Positions 24,701-33,144 of a DNA stretch of 64,000 nt are shown in pieces (position 1 is the stretch's first letter; each line of letters opens with the position of its first letter). The stretch comes from Paracoccus methylovorus (GTDB lineage: Bacteria > Pseudomonadota > Alphaproteobacteria > Rhodobacterales > Rhodobacteraceae). A model generated the notes under the pieces. The model ran no database searches. It worked only from the letters and a program-made list of their open reading frames with translations, and was not told where the DNA came from. The DNA is taken from contig NZ_CP070368.1 in NCBI RefSeq assembly GCF_016919705.1, forward strand, positions 1,860,001-1,924,000, in the 5' to 3' direction. The translations under genes and the position numbers were made by a program.

Positions 24701-25897
24701 TCAGGCCCTGCCCTGCCAGGCCTGTCGGCGGATCGCCCGTACACGCGTGACCGCCGCCGTGATCTGCGCTTCGGTCAGGGTCCCTTGGGCGATGGCCTTG
24801 CGAACCCAGCGCACCGCGCGTTGTGGCAGCAAGGGGTCGTAGCCAAACAGATTCTTGATCATGATCAGGTCATTTCCGGCGGCTAGCGCCTGCACGACAG
24901 CCTCCCTCCGGCTCATAAGATGCCTGATGGCGTCCATGTCGACATCATCTGTCATCACGACGCCCTTGTATCCGAACTTCTGCCGCAGAAGACCCGTCAC
25001 GATGGGGGCCGAGACGGTGGCCGGTCGCCCGTCGGGCGCCAGACGGTCAAGACGCAGATGACCCATCATCACCATAGCGGGGGCGTGAGGCGACGCGAAC
25101 AGTCGCATGAAAGGCTCCAGCTCCGCCTCGGTCCAATGCGCCGAAATGTCGGCGACCCCGTGGTGGCTATCACTCACGGAGCGGCCATGGCCGGGAAAAT
25201 GCTTGGCCGTGCAAAGAATGCCCGCGCTGGCAAAACCGCTGGCAAAGGCCTCGGCATAGGCGGCTATGCGTTCGGGATCGGTGCCATAGGACCGCTTCGG
25301 CCTGCCGATCACCGGATTTGCAGGATCGTCGACATCCAACACGGGACCGAGATTGATGTTGAAGCCAAGCGCGGCAAGCTCCTGCCCCGCCCCTGCATAG
25401 AGCTGGCGGGCCTCAGTCGGCGACAGGGTTGCGGCGACCGTTCGGGCGGCCGGTAACCGAGTGACGCCATGCGCCTTGGTCAGTCGCTGAACGATACCGC
25501 CTTCATGATCAATGGCGATCAGCGGCTGATTGCCGCCAGCGCGGAACAGACGCATCAGATCGGTCAACTCGTCGATTGGGCCGATGTTCTGGGCGACGAA
25601 GAACACCCCGCCGACCTGGCCGCGATGGACCTGCCGGGCCAGAAGCCGCGCCGAGGAGGACCGGGAATTCGAACCGTAGAATCCCACGACAAGCAGTTCT
25701 GCGACCGCCGCAGCCAATTCATCGCGCGGCCGGAACAGACCGAACCACGCGGCGGGGTAGCCGAGCATGCCACGTCCGAAACCCAAAACTGCGCGCGCGG
25801 CGCGCCAAAGCCGTCGCAAGCGCGCGCGAGGGTCGCCAAGCGCGCGGATTGTAGCCTTGCGCAGGCGCTCCAAAGCATCGGCAAACCGCGTTGCCAC
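24701..25897 (-). CDS. GH3 beta-N-acetylhexosaminidase (NagZ-like)
   Basis: 398 residues from GTG at 25897, 2 nt after the stop of the Mur ligase-NRPS gene (a TTG at 25972 would overlap that gene). Glycoside hydrolase family 3 motifs are clear: IAIDHEGGIVQRL, LGPVLDV, the KHFPGHG loop with the following SDSHHG dyad, and the nucleophile Asp in GVVMTDDVDMDAI. The loop with Asp-His places it with NagZ-type enzymes that cleave GlcNAc from anhydro-muropeptides. The first 60 residues are arginine-rich and unlike NagZ. Tight spacing implies one transcript with the fusion gene, tying it to muramyl or amino-sugar chemistry. No signal peptide seen. Confidence 0.88.
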   Translation of the reverse strand: MATRFADALERLRKATIRALGDPRARLRRLWRAARAVLGFGRGMLGYPAAWFGLFRPRDELAAAVAELLVVGFYGSNSRSSSARLLARQVHRGQVGGVFFVAQNIGPIDELTDLMRLFRAGGNQPLIAIDHEGGIVQRLTKAHGVTRLPAARTVAATLSPTEARQLYAGAGQELAALGFNINLGPVLDVDDPANPVIGRPKRSYGTDPERIAAYAEAFASGFASAGILCTAKHFPGHGRSVSDSHHGVADISAHWTEAELEPFMRLFASPHAPAMVMMGHLRLDRLAPDGRPATVSAPIVTGLLRQKFGYKGVVMTDDVDMDAIRHLMSRREAVVQALAAGNDLIMIKNLFGYDPLLPQRAVRWVRKAIAQGTLTEAQITAAVTRVRAIRRQAWQGRA

Positions 25898-25899
25898 GG

Positions 25900-28800
25900 T
25901 CAAACCGGATGCAGGCAGCCATGTGCCTGTGCGAGGTGAGGATGATCGGGGACGGTCCTTCTCCCGTCGCAATGGCGGTCAAGGTGACGAAGGATCGTCC
26001 CGGCGAGGGCGCCGACATTCTCGGGCGTAAAATAGTGCCCATGAGCCCCAGGGATGATCTCGACATGATGGCCCGCAGGATAGGCGGTACGAAACAGCTG
26101 TTCCGGCGCATCGATATGACCATAGGGATTGAGATAGCTGCCCGCTCCGAAGAGGAGGAGAGTGGTGCCCGGATAGTGGAAGAAGCGACCCTGCTCCATG
26201 AGGATGGTCAGGGCGACGTCACGGCCCCGACGCATCAGTTCCAGCCCGGCCTCGCGGATCACGAGGCCCCCTTGGCAATTCCCTCCGAGGAACAGCGGGC
26301 CGGTCGGAGCAACGGCTGCAATCTCGTCGGCATAGAGCCGGCCAAGCGCCTTGAGAGTATCGGCACTGTATTCGACGGCAAGATGCCCCGAGCGCAATCC
26401 GAAAACGGATGCCGCGTCGCGCAGGCTCTCGCTCAGTCGTGAAAGCTCATGGCCTGCCTGAAGGCACCAGAAGAGCTTCGGAAGCGGCCGCTCGTCGCTC
26501 AGGCTCCGCACCAGCCCGACCTTGCCAAGCCGCCGGCCGGGCCATGTGGCGAGATATGGCGTGATCTTCGCGGTCAGCACATCCTCGAGACCGGGCGACG
26601 AGGGCGCATGTGGGGCTTTGAGCTGTGCATCCACCATCAGGGCGAGGACTTCAACGGTGTCGAAACCCGCCTCGAATCCGATATCGAGCGTGATGCCGAA
26701 AGCATCCTCGATCGCGAACAGGAGATTCGCCATCGACAGCGAGTCGACTCCGGCATCGCGCAGGCTGTCCCGCGTGCCGGTGACGACATTCGCCCCGACC
26801 TGTTCATCGATCAGCCCCATAAGCTTTGCCTCTGTCGCAGTGCCGATGGTGCAGGCCTTTGACGGCTGCATCAGTTGCGGCGGCACCGGCAGCGCGTTGC
26901 GGTCACGCTTGCCGCTGGCATTGCGCGGGACCTCGGGAACCGGAAGGAAGACCGAGGGCACCATGTAGGACGGCAGGTGCCTCAGCAGCCGCTCGCGCAG
27001 GTCCACCGGATCGGGCGAGGACGCGCCGGGCAGCATCACCACATGGGCGATCAGGCGATCAGAGGAATGAGGAGAGGAAGCGAGCGACACGGCCGCGTCA
27101 ATCACGTTCGGCAAGTTGCACAGGGCCGCCTCGACCTCGCCGGGCTCGATGCGATAGCCGTTGAACTTCAACTGGCTGTCCATGCGCCCCAGATAGACGA
27201 GTGCGCCATCGGGTCCAGCCTTTACCCGGTCTCCGGTGCGATAGATGCGGATGATGCCTTGGCCGGGGATGTGAACCACCGGGAACTGCTGTTCGGTCAG
27301 CGCGGGCAGGTGCCGATATCCCTTGGTCAGACCCGGCCCGAATAGGCAAAGTTCCCCCTCCTGTCCCGGTACGGCAAGCTGGAGGTTCTCATCCATCAGA
27401 CAAGCCCCCATATTGTCGATCGGCCGCCCGATGGTAACCGGCTTGCCGGGCACGCAAATGGCGAACAGAGCCTCGACCGTGGCTTCCGTCGGCCCATAGG
27501 CGTTGATGAAGCTGCGGCCTTTCCCCCAACGCTCGACCAGCGCGGGCGGGCAGGCTTCGCCCGCAACGATCACATGGGTCAGCTCCGGATGCTCTGCCTG
27601 GGGAATGATCGACAGGGCCGAGGGCGTCAGCGAGAGATGCGTCAGCCGGGCCTGCGCGATGAAGCGACCGACGGGCGGGCCAGGGATCGCCTGCAAATCC
27701 GTGGGGTAGACAAGACAGGCCCCTGCGGCCAGTGCCATGGCCATGTCCCCCACCGAGACATCGAAGCCGAAGCCGCTGATCTGCGAGACGCGCGCGCTGT
27801 GGGCGATCTGGAAATGTCGGGACGCCGCGACCGCGTAATTGGCAAGCGCGCCGCGCGAGATCTCGACCGCCTTGGGTTGCCCGGTCGTCCCGGAGGTGAA
27901 GATCATATAGGCCAGCGCATCCGCCGCACTTTCCTTTGGTCGCCAGTCGACCCCGGGCCTTCCGCCACAATCCGGCAGTTGGCCGCAATTGACGAAGCGA
28001 AGGCCGATGTCCGGCAAGGCGGGGCTTGCGGCATTCACGATGACCGTCCGCGCGCCTGCGGTCTCGAGCATGTAGTGTAGCCTCTCACTCGGCAGGGCCG
28101 GGTCGAGCGGCACGAAGATGCCGCCAAGCTGGAGAATGGCAAGGAACGCGGTCACACGGTCCACCGTCAGGCCAAGGCAGACGCCGACGCTGTCGCCGGC
28201 CCTGACACCGGCTGCGGTAAGGGTTGCGGAGAGATCATCGGTCCTGAGGACAAGATCCGCATAGCTGAGACGGCGGTGCCCCATTTCAACGGCGGGCGCC
28301 GCGGGCTGCCGGGCGGCGTGCCCGGCAACGAGGGTCAGCAGATCGGGCGGCAAAGGCCGCCTTTCTCCGTTCAGAACGCTTGAAGCAGGCCCGGGCGCGG
28401 GCGGGCGCGAAAGCGCCTCGGAAAGTCGCTCGGCGATCCCCGCTCCGCTGGCGCCCGCCATGACGACAAGCGTGTCGTCGCTTTGCAGATCGTCCTGCAA
28501 CCGCAGCAGCAGCTCTGACCAGTCCGAGACGTGTTGGCAGGACAGTCCCATGGAACGGCAGGCATCGGCCAGCGCGGCATCTCCATTCCCCTCTTGCACG
28601 GCCTCGCCAAGCGTCGCCACCGGCAGGATGAAGCTGTGGTCCGCCGCACCCAGAGCCTGCGCAAAGCGCAAGGCCATGCGCGCGACCCGGCTGTGCAACT
28701 GAGGCTCAAAGATCGCGATCAGCCGGCCCTGCGTCGTCTCGCGAAGGACAGCGATCGAGGCTGCGATCTCGGCCGGATGGTGGGCAAAGTCGTCGAAGAT

Positions 28801-29766
28801 GCGCAGCGGGCTTTCGGTGGGAATGCGCTGCAACCGCCGCGCGACCCCGTGAAATTCGGCCAGCGCACTGGCCGCAGTCTGGAACCCGACGCCAAGCGTG
28901 AGCGCCATTCCAAGAGCGCCCAGTGCATTGAGCAGATTGTGGCGCCCCGGAACGGCCAGAGACAGCGATCCCATTTCCTTTCCGTGCAGGAAGACGGTGG
29001 CGCTTCCGGGCCTATCCTGAATGGCCCGCAACGAATTCTCATCGCGGAAGCCATATGTCAGGGCCGCACAGCGCGCCTCGCGCAGGACTTCGATGACACG
29101 CGGATCGTCGCCGCAGGCCATCACCTTGCCCTCCGGTGGCAATCGCGACAGGAAGGCCGCGAAGGCTCGTCTCAACTCGGTCAGCCCGCCATAATGATCC
29201 GCGTGATCGTCATCGAGGTTGGTCAGGATGGCATGTGAGGGCCGCCAGTGCGCCAGAGCGCCATGGGCTTCGCAGGCTTCGGTCACGAAGGGCGCGGCAG
29301 GCACGCCCAATCGCGCGGGAGCAATATCGGGGGCGGCAAAGGATGCGCCCAGCATATAGCCGAAATCACCTTTTCCCGCAGCGCTCAGGATGTGGATGAG
29401 CATCGCCGTCGTCGTCGATTTGCCATGACTGCCCGCCACGCAGATATTGAGACGGTCGGCGATCAGCTCGGCCAGCACCTGGGCGCGGGTCTTGACGGGA
29501 ACGCCGTCGCGTCGCGCCGCCCGCCGTTCCACATGGGTCTCGGGAATGGCCGGGCTTACCACGACGCAATCCGCAGTTTTCACACGGGTCGGATCGGCCC
29601 CCGAAAGAACCTCGATCTCCTGTGCTTCCAGCATAGCAAGACGCGCGGGGGCGCAGAGATTGTCGCTGCCGGTGACAGGGTGGCCCGCCTGCTTGAGCAG
29701 CAGCGCCAAAGGCAGCATGCCGCTGCCCCCGACACCGATCAGATGCATCCGAGCGAGATCAGACAT
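25900..29766 (-). CDS. MurC-like Mur ligase fused to NRPS adenylation, carrier and thioesterase domains
   Basis: 1288 residues. 1-460: MurC-type ligase with HLIGVGGSGM (UDP-sugar binding), AGSHGKSTTT P-loop (111-120), TNLDDDHADHY (182-192), FDDFAHHPAEI (324-334) and FEPQLHSR. 470-960: amino-acid adenylation domain with FTSGTTGQPKAVEIS, NAYGPTEATVE, YRTGDRVK, KFNGYRIEPGEVE and C-terminal GKRDR; the Asp at 669 in the substrate pocket fits an alpha-amino acid. 975-1050: carrier domain with GVDSLSMANL, Ser1009. 1090-1265: alpha/beta thioesterase, nucleophile position Cys1164 in GNCQGG, His in GAHGHYF. No condensation domain. The ATG at 29766 overlaps the upstream stop by 8 bp. I know of no characterised enzyme with this order; joining of an activated amino acid to a muramyl-type acceptor is inferred. 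Confidence 0.88.
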   Translation of the reverse strand: MSDLARMHLIGVGGSGMLPLALLLKQAGHPVTGSDNLCAPARLAMLEAQEIEVLSGADPTRVKTADCVVVSPAIPETHVERRAARRDGVPVKTRAQVLAELIADRLNICVAGSHGKSTTTAMLIHILSAAGKGDFGYMLGASFAAPDIAPARLGVPAAPFVTEACEAHGALAHWRPSHAILTNLDDDHADHYGGLTELRRAFAAFLSRLPPEGKVMACGDDPRVIEVLREARCAALTYGFRDENSLRAIQDRPGSATVFLHGKEMGSLSLAVPGRHNLLNALGALGMALTLGVGFQTAASALAEFHGVARRLQRIPTESPLRIFDDFAHHPAEIAASIAVLRETTQGRLIAIFEPQLHSRVARMALRFAQALGAADHSFILPVATLGEAVQEGNGDAALADACRSMGLSCQHVSDWSELLLRLQDDLQSDDTLVVMAGASGAGIAERLSEALSRPPAPGPASSVLNGERRPLPPDLLTLVAGHAARQPAAPAVEMGHRRLSYADLVLRTDDLSATLTAAGVRAGDSVGVCLGLTVDRVTAFLAILQLGGIFVPLDPALPSERLHYMLETAGARTVIVNAASPALPDIGLRFVNCGQLPDCGGRPGVDWRPKESAADALAYMIFTSGTTGQPKAVEISRGALANYAVAASRHFQIAHSARVSQISGFGFDVSVGDMAMALAAGACLVYPTDLQAIPGPPVGRFIAQARLTHLSLTPSALSIIPQAEHPELTHVIVAGEACPPALVERWGKGRSFINAYGPTEATVEALFAICVPGKPVTIGRPIDNMGACLMDENLQLAVPGQEGELCLFGPGLTKGYRHLPALTEQQFPVVHIPGQGIIRIYRTGDRVKAGPDGALVYLGRMDSQLKFNGYRIEPGEVEAALCNLPNVIDAAVSLASSPHSSDRLIAHVVMLPGASSPDPVDLRERLLRHLPSYMVPSVFLPVPEVPRNASGKRDRNALPVPPQLMQPSKACTIGTATEAKLMGLIDEQVGANVVTGTRDSLRDAGVDSLSMANLLFAIEDAFGITLDIGFEAGFDTVEVLALMVDAQLKAPHAPSSPGLEDVLTAKITPYLATWPGRRLGKVGLVRSLSDERPLPKLFWCLQAGHELSRLSESLRDAASVFGLRSGHLAVEYSADTLKALGRLYADEIAAVAPTGPLFLGGNCQGGLVIREAGLELMRRGRDVALTILMEQGRFFHYPGTTLLLFGAGSYLNPYGHIDAPEQLFRTAYPAGHHVEIIPGAHGHYFTPENVGALAGTILRHLDRHCDGRRTVPDHPHLAQAHGCLHPV

Positions 29767-30322
29767 CGTCCAGGTCCCCCTTGAGTGCATATTCACCGAT
29801 CTTTCCCAACTCGGCGAATATGCGCTGTCGGCCCTGTGCGGTCTGCCACCAGGTTTCCGCAGAAAGATCGCCGGGATCCTCCGGGGGCTGGGCAATCAGC
29901 CGCACATCGGCTGGGACATGTCGGCGAAGGGTCATGATCGCGCGGCGCATGTGAAAGGGCTTGGTGCAGACGGCAAGACTGCGGACCTTCGCCCAACCCA
30001 GTTCCTTCTCGATCAGAGCCGCACCGAAAGCCGCATTCTCAGCGGTATTGCGGGCGGCCTTCTCAAGCAGGATCGCGCTTTCCGCCACGCCCGAGGCAAG
30101 GGCATGGTCGTGATAAAAGGACCACTCCACCGATCCATCGACGGCAGTGCCCGCGCCTGAAATCAATATTCTCGGGGCCAGCCCTGACTTGTAGAGCGTA
30201 ATGGCCGGATGGATGCTGCTGATCGTCGGGCTACAAAGGACAAATGCCAGATCCACAGGTTCCGGGCTGCATTTCTTGAAGAGGAAGGTACTGATGGCTG
30301 TGCGGCTATCATATAGATCCAT
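29759..30322 (-). CDS. YdcF/ElyC-like (DUF218) protein
   Basis: 187 residues matching the DUF218 superfamily core: DLAFVLCSPTISSIHPAITLY, ISGAG, ARNTAENAAFGAALI and TKPFHMRRAIM. Members include YdcF (reported to bind SAM) and the envelope proteins SanA and ElyC. There is no membrane segment, so this one is probably cytoplasmic, like YdcF. It is the first gene of a three-gene unit; its stop overlaps the start of the Mur ligase-NRPS fusion, so it probably works in the same pathway. Its role there is unknown. ATG at 30322. Confidence 0.8.
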   Translation of the reverse strand: MDLYDSRTAISTFLFKKCSPEPVDLAFVLCSPTISSIHPAITLYKSGLAPRILISGAGTAVDGSVEWSFYHDHALASGVAESAILLEKAARNTAENAAFGAALIEKELGWAKVRSLAVCTKPFHMRRAIMTLRRHVPADVRLIAQPPEDPGDLSAETWWQTAQGRQRIFAELGKIGEYALKGDLDDV

Positions 30323-30556
30323 GCGGCATCCGTGCGATTCTGTGCGGGCTTTTCAAGGGCCTGAACTTACGCGATATTCACCTTGGGGCAATCGGAAACG
30401 GCGGCGTGGATGCGGTGCCTCCCGCAACCGCATCGGTATCCGAAGGGCTTGGTTGCCATGCCCCTCCGCCTGTCATCCATCCGACACCAATGCCTGTGTT
30501 CAAATTGGACCGAAACCCATCATCGGATCAGCCGGAGTTGGCGGTCCGCAGCCTCA

Positions 30557-31249
30557 GATTTCGGGCTGGCCGAGGGCAGCTTCACGCCGCCCAGCGCATT
30601 GGAAATCGCCAGCCGGGAAGCGGAGGAACTGGCCGAAGCCGAGAAGGCGGAAAAGCACGTGCTGGCCTTCCGGCGCGAGGCTATTCCCATTCACGGCACT
30701 ATCGCGGAAACCTTTCTGTGGGGTAGGGGCATCACCTGCGCCTTGCCCGACACGCTGCGCTTTCGTCCCGCTTCCTGGCACCCCACCGCCCGCCGCTTCC
30801 CAGCCATGGTGGTGCCGATCACGGGGCTTCCCCGGCTCGCCCTATATCGCACCCATCTGCGCATGGACGGGACAGGGAAGGCGGATGCCGAGCCTGCCGA
30901 AGCGATGCTGGGAGCGACAGCCGGCGGCGGCGTGCGGCTTGCGGACGAAAAGTGGCCGCTGGTGGTGTCCGACGGCATCGAGACCGCCTTGGGCCTTGGC
31001 CAGCGGACTTATCCGTCGCCCCAGCCCGGATCTGGGCCGGCATGTCCACCAGCGGCATGTCGGGCCTGCGCCTGCCCGATAAACCTCATCGCCTGACCGT
31101 TTGCCAACGATGGTGATAAGGCTGGCCGCGAAGCCGCGCATAAACTGGCCGAACGGCACTCGGCGCTCGGCTGGACCGTAAGCATGTTCCCCGCCCCGGA
31201 TGGGCGGGACTGGAATGTTATTCTGAATATGATAGGGTCCTGCGCATGA
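30557..31249 (+). pseudogene. Toprim-domain primase-like protein, frameshifted and 5'-truncated
   Basis: Coherent protein sequence runs from about 30557 (EEAEELAEAEKAEKHVLAF-like helical part, WGRGITCALPDTLRFRPASW, PAMVVPITGLPRLALYRTHL) to VVSDGIETALGLGQ, the toprim acidic motif. At about 31015 the frame is lost; the continuation GMSGLRLPDKPH, then AGREAAHKLAERHSALGW and APDGRDWNVILN, is found in other phases down to 31249. The family is common on plasmids and integrative elements of alphaproteobacteria. At least two frameshifts and a missing N-terminus make it non-functional. It marks the far side of the accessory block next to rarD. Confidence 0.75.
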
Positions 31250-31412
31250 GTGCCCTGCCCGTGTAACTCGCGCGCACTATCGTGGGCGGTCGACTTACCT
31301 TCTCTTTCCCAAGGGACCAGAGATCCCTGTCGCGCTCACGACAGCTTCGCGACCACCCTTGCCCTTGCCTCGATTCGGACGCATGGCTGGGCGCGTCGGA
31401 AAGGAGGCACGC

Positions 31413-32324
31413 ATGAGCGAATGGACCAAGGGCTTCTGGGCGATGATCGCGGTTTGCGTGATCTGGGGTCTGTCGCCGATCTTTTACCGTGCGCTTGCCG
31501 ACGTTCCGACCGTCGAGGTGCTGGCCCATCGCACCATCTGGTCGCTGGTGCTGTTCCTGATCGTGCTTGCCGTCCAAGGCCGGCTCGGTCAACTGCGCAG
31601 CGCGCTGACCGGGAACCAATTGGGGCGGATCACCTTTGCCGCCGTGACGATTTCGACCAATTGGGGCATGTTCATCTGGGCGATACAGGCCGGCCATGTG
31701 GTCCAAAGCTCGCTTGGTTATTACATATTTCCGCTGGTCGCCATGGTGTTGGGGGTGCTGATCTTTGGCGAAAGCCTGACGCGGACGCAGGCGCTGGCCG
31801 GTCTGCTGGCCGCGCTGGCCGTGACGGTGCTGACTTGGGGCTTGGGCGTCGCACCTTGGATCAGCCTGGGGCTGGCCATCACTTTCGTGCTTTACGGCGT
31901 GGTCAAGAAGGCGTTGCCGCTTGGCCCTGTGCTTTCCGTCGCGGCCGAGGTCGCGCTGCTGACACCCCTGGCGCTTGGTTGGCTGCTGGCACAGGCGTTC
32001 GGCATCATGCCAGCCCCGCTGGCCCAGCCGATCGGGTTTGGTACGAATCTGCCGGTCTCGCTTTTGCTGATCGCATCGGGTGCGATTACCGCGGTGCCGC
32101 TGATCCTGTTCAGCTATGCGGCACGCCGGGTAGAGATGACCACGCTGGGGCTGATGTTCTATCTGAACCCGACGCTGCAATTCCTGTGCGCCGTTCTGCT
32201 TTTCGGCGAAACCTTCACCGGCTGGCACATGATCGCCTTTGCGATGATCTGGACGGCGCTGGCGATGTATTCCTTCTCGGCCCTGCGCCAATCCCGCCGC
32301 GCGCCGCCATTGGCAAACGGGTGA
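31413..32324 (+). CDS. rarD: EamA-family transporter RarD
   Basis: 303 residues with ten predicted hydrophobic spans in two EamA repeats. The opening WTKGFWAMIAVCVIWGLSPIFYRALADVPTVEVLAHR is typical of RarD, an inner-membrane permease of the drug/metabolite transporter superfamily with no firmly known substrate. The ATG at 31413 follows AAGGAGG; the longer frame from 31359 lacks support. The downstream yfgM-like gene starts 42 bp later and may share the transcript. Confidence 0.88.
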   Translation: MSEWTKGFWAMIAVCVIWGLSPIFYRALADVPTVEVLAHRTIWSLVLFLIVLAVQGRLGQLRSALTGNQLGRITFAAVTISTNWGMFIWAIQAGHVVQSSLGYYIFPLVAMVLGVLIFGESLTRTQALAGLLAALAVTVLTWGLGVAPWISLGLAITFVLYGVVKKALPLGPVLSVAAEVALLTPLALGWLLAQAFGIMPAPLAQPIGFGTNLPVSLLLIASGAITAVPLILFSYAARRVEMTTLGLMFYLNPTLQFLCAVLLFGETFTGWHMIAFAMIWTALAMYSFSALRQSRRAPPLANG

Positions 32325-32365
32325 AACCCCGTATAGAACAGCGCGAAAGAAAATCCGGGGGCGAT

Positions 32366-33061
32366 ATGGCCAATCAGAACGACAGCTTCATCGACGAGGT
32401 CACCGAGGATCTGCGCCGCGACCGGTTGTTCGCGCTGTTCCGCCGTTATGGCTGGATCGCATTGCTGGTGATTCTGGGCATCGTTGGCGGGGCCGCCTGG
32501 CGGGAATATTCCAGCACTCAGGCCGAAAACCGTGCCCAGGCCTGGGGTGATGCCGTCCTGGCCGCCCGGCAAGGCGAGGACCCGCTTACCGCGCTTTCCG
32601 CCATTGATCCTGCGGGTTCGGTCGGCCGCAAGGCTCTGGCGGAAATGTTGGCCGCTGGCGCCGAGGCTCAGGCCGGCCTGCCGCAAAAGGCCGCCGAGCG
32701 GCTGAAATCTGCCGCGGCCGGCCTGCAAAACGATCCGGTGCTGCGCGATCTGGCATTGCTGCAGGCGGTGATGGTAGCAGGCCCGGCGATGGATGCGGCT
32801 GAACGCGACCAACTGCTGGCCGACCTGTCCAAGCCCGGCGCACCCTTCGAACTGCTGGCGCTGGAGCAAAAGGCGGTCGCGCTGATCGGCGCCGGCCGCA
32901 CCGAGGACGCTATTACGCTGATCGGCCAGATCCAGCAAAAAGACGGCCTCTCCGAACCCTTGCGCCGCCGTCTGTCCGAGATGATGATCACGCTGGGTGT
33001 CGAACCTGACCGCAGCGAAGGTCCCGTTCCGCAAACCATGCCGGCCCCCGCCGCGAATTGA
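32366..33061 (+). CDS. YfgM-like tetratricopeptide membrane protein
   Basis: 231 residues: a cytoplasmic head (NDSFIDEVTEDLRRDRLFALFRRY), one transmembrane span (WIALLVILGIVGGAAW, about 32-47) and a TPR-like periplasmic domain ending in a Pro/Ala-rich tail. This is the YfgM/Anc type, an ancillary SecYEG and periplasmic chaperone-network protein. The gene order with the BamB-like gene and der is the same as yfgM-bamB-der in E. coli, which supports the call. A much longer overlapping frame from 31250 is not real. Confidence 0.85.
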   Translation: MANQNDSFIDEVTEDLRRDRLFALFRRYGWIALLVILGIVGGAAWREYSSTQAENRAQAWGDAVLAARQGEDPLTALSAIDPAGSVGRKALAEMLAAGAEAQAGLPQKAAERLKSAAAGLQNDPVLRDLALLQAVMVAGPAMDAAERDQLLADLSKPGAPFELLALEQKAVALIGAGRTEDAITLIGQIQQKDGLSEPLRRRLSEMMITLGVEPDRSEGPVPQTMPAPAAN

Positions 33062-33144
33062 TGCCCGGCGTTGCCGGCAAACCGAACCAACGCGCCCGTG
33101 GCCGTATCCCGATCCCGCGCCCGGCCTGGATAAAGGAGAAAGCG

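Noticed and set aside
24701..30322. The Mur ligase-NRPS locus as the missing condensing part of the catechol siderophore
   Set aside because: It has no condensation domain and its adenylation domain has the Asp that binds an alpha-amino group; nothing links it to DHB-loaded carrier.
31200..31420. A further copy of the tRNA-Cys end marking the right border of a larger island
   Set aside because: I looked for the 47-bp att sequence near 31.2-31.4 kb and found none.
31250..33061. 603-codon plus-strand frame
   Set aside because: Only its last 231 codons (from 32366) are a real gene; the earlier part overlaps rarD in another frame.
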